Below, in pieces: positions 6,989 through 12,605 of a DNA stretch of 16,276 nt. A model generated the notes under the pieces. That model saw nothing but the letters and a program-made list of their open reading frames with translations. It did no database searches and was not told the DNA's origin. A program made the translations under genes and the position numbers. Source of the DNA: JANQKX01 sp039028695 (GTDB lineage Bacteria; Pseudomonadota; Alphaproteobacteria; Kiloniellales; Kiloniellaceae). Each line of letters starts with the position of its first letter. Position 1 is the stretch's first letter. The stretch is taken from contig JBCCHN010000122.1 in assembly GCA_039028695.1 (NCBI GenBank), forward strand, positions 1 through 16,276. Direction: 5' to 3'.

Positions 6989-7750
6989 ATGCGCAGTGAC
7001 GTTGTCGATCTTCGAGACTTTTACGAGACCCAGCTTGGCCGGGTGGCGCGGGATATGATTCGTCGCGGCCTGCAGGAAACTTGGCCGGACATTCAGGACA
7101 AAAGCTTGCTGGGTTTGGGCTACACCACGCCCTTTTTACGGCCTTTCCTGGCGGATGCCGAGCGGGTGCTTTCCTTCATGCCGGCTCAGCAGGGGGTGCT
7201 CCATTGGCCCTCCGAAGGCCCCAATATGGTGAGCCTGGTGGATGAAACGGACCTGCCCCTGCCGGATTATTCCGTGGACCGCGTCTTGCTGGTTCACAGC
7301 TTTGAAAGCAGCGAGTATCTGCGCGACATGCTCAGTGAGATTTGGCGTGTGCTGACCGGAGACGGCCGTCTTTTGGTAGTGGCGCCCAATCGTCGAGGCA
7401 TCTGGGCCCGGATGGACCGCACCCCCTTCGGCTGGGGCCATCCCTATAGCGCGGCCCAGTTGTCGCGGGTTTTGCGGGATCACCTTTTCACGCCGGCGAT
7501 CACCAAACGGGCGCTTTTTGTGCCGCCCACCAATTCCCGCACGCTTTTGCGGTCGTCCCAGGCCATTGAGCGTATGGGCCGCCGGTTTTTCCCCCATGTT
7601 TCGGGAGTTGTTATGATCGAGGCGGCCAAACAACTCTATGCCGCGACCCCGGTGCGCGAACGCAAAAGTCTGTCAAAACCGGTTTTGGTGCATTTACCCC
7701 AAGCCGCCGGTCAGGCGCCGCGCGCCATCTCGCGCAAGCCTATCCAATAG
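6989..7750 (+). CDS. Class I SAM-dependent methyltransferase
   Basis: The 253-residue protein resembles a Methyltransf_11-type enzyme. The first SAM motif is degenerate, LLGLGYTTPFLRPF near residue 35, and the acidic loop after the second strand is not obvious. The later core is clear: TDLPLPDYSVDRVLLVHSFE corresponds to the DxxLPFxDxSFDxVxxxHxLE region, followed by EIWRVLTGDGRLLVVAPNRRG and a WGHPYS segment. The C-terminal 60 residues are basic and Pro-rich. The methyl acceptor is unknown. The ATG at 6989 lacks a strong ribosome site, but the reading frame upstream gives no better start. It is convergent with metA with only seven bases between the stops. Confidence 0.8.
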   Translation: MRSDVVDLRDFYETQLGRVARDMIRRGLQETWPDIQDKSLLGLGYTTPFLRPFLADAERVLSFMPAQQGVLHWPSEGPNMVSLVDETDLPLPDYSVDRVLLVHSFESSEYLRDMLSEIWRVLTGDGRLLVVAPNRRGIWARMDRTPFGWGHPYSAAQLSRVLRDHLFTPAITKRALFVPPTNSRTLLRSSQAIERMGRRFFPHVSGVVMIEAAKQLYAATPVRERKSLSKPVLVHLPQAAGQAPRAISRKPIQ

Positions 7751-7757
7751 ATTCCTA

Positions 7758-8714
7758 CTAGGCGCTTTTGCTTTCCACAAGCAGGGTCACCGGTTTTTTG
7801 CTGCCGATATCATTCAGGTCGTAGGGCGTGGTCTGGTAGAGGTCGTTGATCCAGTTGCCCATTAGCAGGTGAGCGTGGGAGCGCCAAAAGTTTCGTGGTT
7901 CCCGCTCTGGATCGTCGTTGGGGAAATAATACTTAGGGGGCTGAATGTCCAATCCGGCGCTGAGGTCCCGGTTGAATTCATCCCTCAAGGTCCCCGCGTC
8001 ATATTCCAGATGGTTGAACATATAAAGATGCCGGTGATCGTGGTCTTGAATGAGGCACAGGCCGGCCTCTTCCGACTCGGCTAGGATCTCCAGGCCGCTA
8101 TAGGGTAGGAGGTCCTCCCGCCGGGTCTCCGTATGGCGCGAGACAGGCACGAAAAATTCATCGTTAAAGCCACGCAACACGGTTGAGTTGGGCGTGGTGA
8201 TATGATGTTTAAACACGCCGAACAACTTGGCCGGCATCGTGTGCTTGGGAATGCCGTAAAAGTGATACAGCGCCGCCTGAGCGCCCCAGCAGAGATTATA
8301 GCTCTGGTGGATATTGGTCTGGCTCCAGTCCAGAATTTCGGTGAGTTCACGCCAATAGACCACCTCATCAAAGGGCATTTTTTCGATCGGTGCCCCGGTG
8401 ATGATCAGACCGTCGAACTTTTCCGAGCGAACCTCGTCCCAAGGCCGGTAGAAATCCAGTAGATGCTGTTTGGGAACGGTGGTTGGCGTGTAAGACGAGG
8501 TTATGAGAAGGGTTAATTCCACCTGCAAGGGGGTGCTGCCGATCAGGCGGGCAAGCTGAGTTTCGGTCTTTATTTTTTGCGGCATGAGATTCAATAGAGC
8601 GATGCGCAAAGGTCTTACGTCCTGGCGCAGGGCATCGCTTTCGCCCATCACCAGCAGACCCTCTGTCTCGAGGAACTGCCGAGCCGGCAGATCGTCTGGG
8701 ATTTTGATGGGCAT
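7758..8714 (-). CDS. metA: Homoserine O-acyltransferase, MetA family; Glu111 suggests acetyl-CoA specificity
   Basis: The enzyme activates homoserine for methionine synthesis. With the ATG at 8714 the 318-residue protein starts MPIKIPDDLPA, as MetA proteins do; an upstream frame extension to 8795 does not look like family sequence. The catalytic residues fall at the family numbers: Cys142 in YNLCWGAQ (nucleophile), His235 and Glu237 in FNHLEYD. Position 111 is Glu (TGAPIEKM). In this family Gly111 marks succinyl-CoA users such as E. coli MetA and Glu111 marks acetyl-CoA users, so homoserine O-acetyltransferase is the better prediction (established rule applied here by inference). The ribosome site is modest, GAAAGG about 10 bases upstream. 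It is divergent from the aromatic amino acid cluster. Confidence 0.93.
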   Translation of the reverse strand: MPIKIPDDLPARQFLETEGLLVMGESDALRQDVRPLRIALLNLMPQKIKTETQLARLIGSTPLQVELTLLITSSYTPTTVPKQHLLDFYRPWDEVRSEKFDGLIITGAPIEKMPFDEVVYWRELTEILDWSQTNIHQSYNLCWGAQAALYHFYGIPKHTMPAKLFGVFKHHITTPNSTVLRGFNDEFFVPVSRHTETRREDLLPYSGLEILAESEEAGLCLIQDHDHRHLYMFNHLEYDAGTLRDEFNRDLSAGLDIQPPKYYFPNDDPEREPRNFWRSHAHLLMGNWINDLYQTTPYDLNDIGSKKPVTLLVESKSA

Positions 8715-8880
8715 GGGCCTCAAGCCTTTCTTTTCGCCGGAAAATACCGCTAACGCCATTAGGCACAAGTTTCCTTGCCAAGTAAAGCAGGGCACCGTCG
8801 CGTAACCGAATTAGCTAGTCTATATCATTGATTTTTCTTTTAAAATTCAAAAAGCCCGCTTGTTTCGCGATGATCTTAAT
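8715..8880 (-). promoter_or_regulatory. metA: metA upstream leader with a GAAA-loop hairpin; no riboswitch recognised
   Basis: On the minus strand the leader holds CAAG-GAAA-CTTG (within 8764-8777), flanked by GGC and GCC, so a GNRA-capped stem is possible. Farther upstream an AT-rich stretch (about 8828-8855) has TTGAAT (8845-8850), a poor -35 candidate with GATATA 18 bases later. I looked for SAM-II, SAM-I and related signatures and did not find them. Confidence 0.2.
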
Positions 8881-8890
8881 AATCAAAGTT

Positions 8891-8942
8891 GAGACCCGTA
8901 GGGCAGGCCTGAAACGGGTGTGTTGTGCTTGGATCGGGTCTC
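8891..8942 (+). promoter_or_regulatory. Competing inverted repeats upstream of chorismate mutase
   Basis: GAGACCCG (8891-8898) is perfectly complementary to CGGGTCTC (8935-8942). The overlapping ACCCGT (8894-8899) is instead complementary to ACGGGT (8914-8919). The two stems share the left arm and exclude each other, as in attenuators, but no T-tailed terminator follows. Alternatively the arms may be protein-binding half-sites. After it, 8943-9011 is a 22-codon ORF whose TGA overlaps the ATG at 9008. Confidence 0.3.
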
Positions 8943-9007
8943 ATGATATCACCCCTGCCGTGCTGGTGTCTCCGGCCCGCACCGCGAGGAAATGATTGTA
9001 CAGTCCG

Positions 9008-9880
9008 ATGACGGAAAAAGAACGAACGCTGGCGGACCTGCGCCAAAACATCGATCAAATTGATGGCGAGATGCATCAGCTCATCATGCGGCGCAGCGAG
9101 CTGGTGCAGGAAATTGCCGCGCGGAAATCCTCGGCCGGAAACTTTATGCGGCCGGGCCGCGAGGCGCAGGTTGTCCGGCGTTTGGTGGCGGCCCATCACG
9201 GCGCCTTTCCCAAGCTGGTTCTGGTGCGCATTTGGCGCGAGATCATCTCCGCCTTCACCGGTATGCAAGGCCCCTTCAGCGCCGCGGTATTCACGGCAAG
9301 CGGTCATTCAGACTACGAAAAATTAGCACGGGCTCAGTTCGGCTCCCTGGTGCCCCTGTCCTTGCATGCCTCGGAACAGGAGGTCCTAAGCGCAATTGCC
9401 CGGGGCCAGTCAACTTTGGGCATTCTGCCCTTGCCTCAGGACCAGATGGAGGATCCTTGGTGGCGTCACTTGGGGACAGGTGGGCGGGATCTTGATTTGA
9501 GTGAGATAAGAATTTTAGCGCGCTTGCCCTTTGCGGCGGCGCCTGCTGGTGAAGCGGTCCAGGCCCTTGTGGTGAGTCGGATCGAGCCGGAGCCCAGCGG
9601 TTTGGATAATTCCTTTATCTTGTTGAAAGTCGAAACGGCGGATCATCACCCAGATCGGGATGACCTCTTCGCGGCAAGCGATTTGTCCGTGCTGAGCCAT
9701 CAGTCTTGGCAAGGGTCGTCTGGCGAATTGTGTGATTTGGTTGAGGTCGCCGGTTTTATAACCGACAGCGATCCCCGACTGATCCAGCTTGCCCAGTCGA
9801 TCGATGGGGAAAAAGGCTGGATCGGTTGTATCGGCGCTTATGCCGTCCCCCTCGCCGCCGACGATTTGAGCTCATCGTGA
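9008..9880 (+). CDS. Chorismate mutase (AroQ type) with C-terminal prephenate-dehydratase-like domain
   Basis: Residues 1-90 are an AroQ chorismate mutase, converting chorismate to prephenate. Key residues match E. coli numbering closely: Arg12 in LADLRQNIDQID, Arg28/29, Lys40 and the Arg51-Glu52 pair, with Gln87 at the domain end. The remaining ~200 residues resemble a degenerate prephenate dehydratase domain: AVFTASGHSDYEKLARAQFG and EQEVLSAIARGQSTLGILPLP follow its layout, but the ENS stretch and catalytic Thr-Arg-Phe are not present (DNSF stands near the expected place). It may be regulatory rather than catalytic. Two starts are possible: ATG 9008, overlapping the stop of a short upstream ORF, or TTG 8996, which has GAGGAAA (8986-8992) close upstream. 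The family N-terminus favours 9008. It is first of a three-gene aromatic cluster. Confidence 0.85.
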   Translation: MTEKERTLADLRQNIDQIDGEMHQLIMRRSELVQEIAARKSSAGNFMRPGREAQVVRRLVAAHHGAFPKLVLVRIWREIISAFTGMQGPFSAAVFTASGHSDYEKLARAQFGSLVPLSLHASEQEVLSAIARGQSTLGILPLPQDQMEDPWWRHLGTGGRDLDLSEIRILARLPFAAAPAGEAVQALVVSRIEPEPSGLDNSFILLKVETADHHPDRDDLFAASDLSVLSHQSWQGSSGELCDLVEVAGFITDSDPRLIQLAQSIDGEKGWIGCIGAYAVPLAADDLSSS

Positions 9881-9918
9881 AAAAATGGAGCGGGCTGCGC
9901 CTCAAGAAATGGTTTTAA
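9877..9918 (+). CDS. Possible 13-residue linking peptide ORF between chorismate mutase and hisC
   Basis: A GTG at 9877 overlaps the chorismate mutase stop as GTGA and opens a 13-codon frame, MKKWSGLRLKKWF, ending TAA at 9916-9918. The stop lies inside TAAGGA, the ribosome site of hisC. The peptide is basic with two Trp and one Phe. It could pass ribosomes from one gene to the next, or be chance. No homologue is known to me. Confidence 0.2.
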   Translation: MKKWSGLRLKKWF

Positions 9919-9928
9919 GGAAAAAAAG

Positions 9929-11020
9929 ATGCTGAAACCCCGTCCCGGTGTCATGGAGATCTCACCCTATGTTGGCGGCGAGGCCTCGGCGTCCGGCGTT
10001 AATCGGGTCATCCGATTGGCCGCCAACGAGAATCCCCTGGGCCCCAGCCCGACCGCCATCGCGGCCTACGAGGCGGAAAAAGGCGAGCTCCATCGCTATC
10101 CCGACGGCGGCGCTCATGCTCTGCGGAAAGCTATTTCGGCTCAAGAGGGGATTCCGGCAGATCAGATCGTCTGCGGCGCCGGTTCCGACGAATTGATTTC
10201 TCTTTTGGTTCGGGCCTATGCGGGCGTTGACGACGAAGTACTCTACAGCGCGCATGGATTCTTGATGTATTCCTTAGCCGCTCGCACTGTTGGGGCCCAT
10301 CCCGTGACTGCGCCGGAAGCGAACCTGACGACGGATGTGGATGCTTTTTTGGTCCGGGTGACGCCGCGCACGCGCCTGGTATTTGTCGCCAACCCTAATA
10401 ATCCCACCGGAACCTATCTGTCCCGGACCGAGTTGGCCCGCCTTCATGCCGGCTTGCCGAGTGACGTGCTCCTGGTCATTGATGCGGCCTATGCGGAATA
10501 CTGTGACGCGGCGGATTACAGTAACGGCGCCGAGCTGGTGGCGCGACATGACAACGTGGTCATGACCCGGACCTTCTCAAAGATCCATGGGCTCGCTTCC
10601 CTGCGCTTGGGGTGGGCTTATTGTCCGCCTGCGGTGGCGGACGTGCTGCATCGGGTTCGTGGGCCCTTTAATGTAGGTCAAGCCGCTCAAGCCGCGGGCG
10701 TTGCTGCGATCAACGACCGCGCCTATGCGGAACAGTCCAAGGAACAGAACAAGCGGATACGGGCCTGGTTCGGCGAAAAGGCAGCGGCAATGGGCCTCAC
10801 CGTTGTGCCATCTCAGGGGAACTTCGTGCTTCTGCGTTTTCCTGACGGTCCCCAGGCCGCCGAGCGGACGCTGGTTGCGCTCAAGAGCAGGGGTATTTTG
10901 CTGCGGGCCATGGGAGGCTATGGCTTGCCTGAATCTCTGCGGGTGACTATCGGGACGGAGGAGGAGATGCACATTACCGCCGATGCCCTGCAAGAGGTCT
11001 TGTCGGATGGGGGGGCATGA
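9929..11020 (+). CDS. hisC: Histidinol-phosphate aminotransferase / aromatic aminotransferase
   Basis: A 363-residue PLP-dependent class I/II aminotransferase with HisC features: RLAANENPLGPSP at residue 29, HRYPDGG at 55, NPNNPTGT (Asn158 region), D185xxY188 in VIDAAYAEY, the Schiff-base Lys218 in RTFSKIHGLASLRLGW with Arg226, and ESLRVTIGT with the substrate carboxylate Arg near the C-terminus. HisC makes histidinol phosphate; in this position, between chorismate mutase and prephenate dehydrogenase, it probably also transaminates prephenate or aromatic keto acids, as described for the hisC-tyrC pair of Zymomonas mobilis. ATG 9929 follows TAAGGA by seven bases. The stop overlaps the next start as ATGA, so translation with tyrA/tyrC is coupled. 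Confidence 0.93.
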   Translation: MLKPRPGVMEISPYVGGEASASGVNRVIRLAANENPLGPSPTAIAAYEAEKGELHRYPDGGAHALRKAISAQEGIPADQIVCGAGSDELISLLVRAYAGVDDEVLYSAHGFLMYSLAARTVGAHPVTAPEANLTTDVDAFLVRVTPRTRLVFVANPNNPTGTYLSRTELARLHAGLPSDVLLVIDAAYAEYCDAADYSNGAELVARHDNVVMTRTFSKIHGLASLRLGWAYCPPAVADVLHRVRGPFNVGQAAQAAGVAAINDRAYAEQSKEQNKRIRAWFGEKAAAMGLTVVPSQGNFVLLRFPDGPQAAERTLVALKSRGILLRAMGGYGLPESLRVTIGTEEEMHITADALQEVLSDGGA

Positions 11021-11982
11021 TGTCCGACATCAAAACCGGCACGCTATTTTTCGAGCGGGTTGCCTTTGTCGGCATTGGCTTAATCGGATCTTCCCTTGCC
11101 CGTGCCATGAAACAAAAGGGGCTGGCCGGGTCCATCGTCATCTCTACCCGACGCCAGGAAACCTTGGATCGGGCGCGGGCGCTCGGCCTGGGCGATGACT
11201 ACAGCCTGGATGGCCAAGCTATGGTTCGCGACGCTGACTTGGTGGTGCTTTGTGTTCCCCTAGGGGCGTACGAGGCCGTCGCCCGTGCCATCGCGCCGGC
11301 CCTTAAAAAAGGCGCCATCGTGACCGACGTGGGGTCGACCAAAGTCGCTGTCATGCGTCAGGTCGAGCCTCACTTGCCCGAGGGGGTGCATTTTGTCCCC
11401 GGCCATCCGGTGGCGGGGACGGAGCACAGCGGGCCGGATGCGGGTTTTGCCAGTCTGTTTGAAAACCGCTGGTGTGTCTTGACCCCGGCGACCGATTGCG
11501 ATCCGGCGGCGGTTGAAAAGATCGCCAGTCTTTGGCGGTCCTGCGGCTCCACGGTGGAAATCATGACCCCGGATCACCACGATACGGTCTTGGCCATGAC
11601 ATCCCATCTGCCCCACCTTATTGCCTATACCATCGTGGATACGGCCACTACTCTGGAAAGCGATGTCCAGGCCGAGGTGATCAAGTTTTCCGCTGGCGGC
11701 TTTCGGGACTTCACCCGTATCGCCGGGTCCGACCCTGTTATGTGGCGGGACATCTTCCTGCACAATAAGGATTCCGTTCTCGAGATGCTGCAACGGTTCT
11801 CGGAGGACCTCTCCGCCCTGCAGCGTGCCATTCGGCGCGGCGAGGGCGAGGCCTTGGAGGAAGTTTTCCGTCGCACCCGCGAGGTTCGCATGGGCGTTTT
11901 GGAAGCTCACCAGGCCGGCAGCTTTGATCCTCAAGAGCCCGATGATCCCGGCAAGCTGATGCCCAGTGGATCGGACTCATAG
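11017..11982 (+). CDS. tyrC: Prephenate / arogenate (cyclohexadienyl) dehydrogenase
   Basis: The 321-residue enzyme oxidatively decarboxylates prephenate or arogenate in tyrosine synthesis. The nucleotide-binding fold is VAFVGIGLIGSSLARAM at residues 15-31; the end of the second strand reads ISTRRQET, lacking the acidic residue of NAD-specific enzymes and resembling NADP-using TyrA. Further family motifs are DVGSTK at about 104, GHPVAGTEHSGP at 129-140, the HLPHLIAY helix, and GGFRDFTRIAGSDPVMW. No ACT or chorismate mutase domain is fused, so it is monofunctional. The ATG at 11017 overlaps hisC by four bases; ATG 11020 is an equally possible start. TyrA is a usual alternative name. It ends the aromatic cluster; a 46-base gap with only weak inverted repeats follows. 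Confidence 0.92.
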   Translation: MMSDIKTGTLFFERVAFVGIGLIGSSLARAMKQKGLAGSIVISTRRQETLDRARALGLGDDYSLDGQAMVRDADLVVLCVPLGAYEAVARAIAPALKKGAIVTDVGSTKVAVMRQVEPHLPEGVHFVPGHPVAGTEHSGPDAGFASLFENRWCVLTPATDCDPAAVEKIASLWRSCGSTVEIMTPDHHDTVLAMTSHLPHLIAYTIVDTATTLESDVQAEVIKFSAGGFRDFTRIAGSDPVMWRDIFLHNKDSVLEMLQRFSEDLSALQRAIRRGEGEALEEVFRRTREVRMGVLEAHQAGSFDPQEPDDPGKLMPSGSDS

Positions 11983-12028
11983 GAATGTTTGACTGTACCG
12001 GACCTTCTTCTTCCATTCCGGTGGTCTC

Positions 12029-12601
12029 ATGACCTTGTCAACCGATCTTCCCGGCGTTGAGGCGGAATGGTCGGCGCTGGACCTGCCGCCGGGCCAGGAC
12101 TTTTGGGTTTTCGGCTATGGGTCCTTGATGTGGAATCCCGGCTTTGCTCACCAAGAGGCCTGTCAGGCTAAGCTGCACGGCTATCACCGGCGCTTTTGTG
12201 TTTTTTCCCATAATCATCGGGGAACCCCGGACAAGCCCGGCTTGGTCTTTGGGCTGGATCGGGGTGGTGCCTGCCGTGGCATGGCCTATCGCATCTCCCA
12301 CGACCAAGGGCCGGCGGTCATGGCCTATCTCTACGAGCGAGAGATGGTTTACGGCGTCTATATGCCCCGTTGGGTTCCTGTCGACCTCGGCAATCGCCGG
12401 GTGAGGGCGGCAACCTTTGTGGTCAACCGACGCGACCCCCTCTATGCCGGTCGCATCGGTGAACGTGAGATGCTCCGGCTCGTCCGCCAAGGGGTGGGCA
12501 CTTCCGGCACTTGCGGTGATTACCTCCGCAACACACTGACCCATTTGGAGGCCATCGGTCTAACCGATGCCAAACTGTCCCGTCTCTATGAGATGCTCTA
12601 G
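12029..12601 (+). CDS. chaC: ChaC-family gamma-glutamylcyclotransferase
   Basis: The 190-residue protein has the gamma-glutamylcyclotransferase fold of ChaC enzymes, which cleave glutathione to 5-oxoproline and Cys-Gly in the cytoplasm. The substrate-binding loop VFGYGSLMWNPGF (residues 27-39) is diagnostic, followed by HGYHRRFCVFS, HRGTPDKPGLV and YLYEREM, in which Glu105 aligns with the catalytic Glu of the YLxxRE motif. GVYMPRW and a C-terminal CGDYLRNTL segment also fit. ATG 12029 has only a weak GGTGG ribosome site. The gene could be a fourth member of the preceding transcription unit, though its function does not relate to aromatic synthesis. It converges on the ribonucleotide reductase gene with four bases between the stop codons, and no terminator is visible between them. 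Confidence 0.92.
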   Translation: MTLSTDLPGVEAEWSALDLPPGQDFWVFGYGSLMWNPGFAHQEACQAKLHGYHRRFCVFSHNHRGTPDKPGLVFGLDRGGACRGMAYRISHDQGPAVMAYLYEREMVYGVYMPRWVPVDLGNRRVRAATFVVNRRDPLYAGRIGEREMLRLVRQGVGTSGTCGDYLRNTLTHLEAIGLTDAKLSRLYEML

Positions 12602-12605
12602 AACC

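Noticed and set aside
8715..8795. Longer MetA start at 8795
   Set aside because: The extra 27 residues do not resemble MetA, and with ATG 8714 all catalytic residues take the family numbering.
8715..8880. SAM-II or other SAM riboswitch upstream of metA
   Set aside because: The conserved core sequences were not found on the minus strand; only a short hairpin remains.
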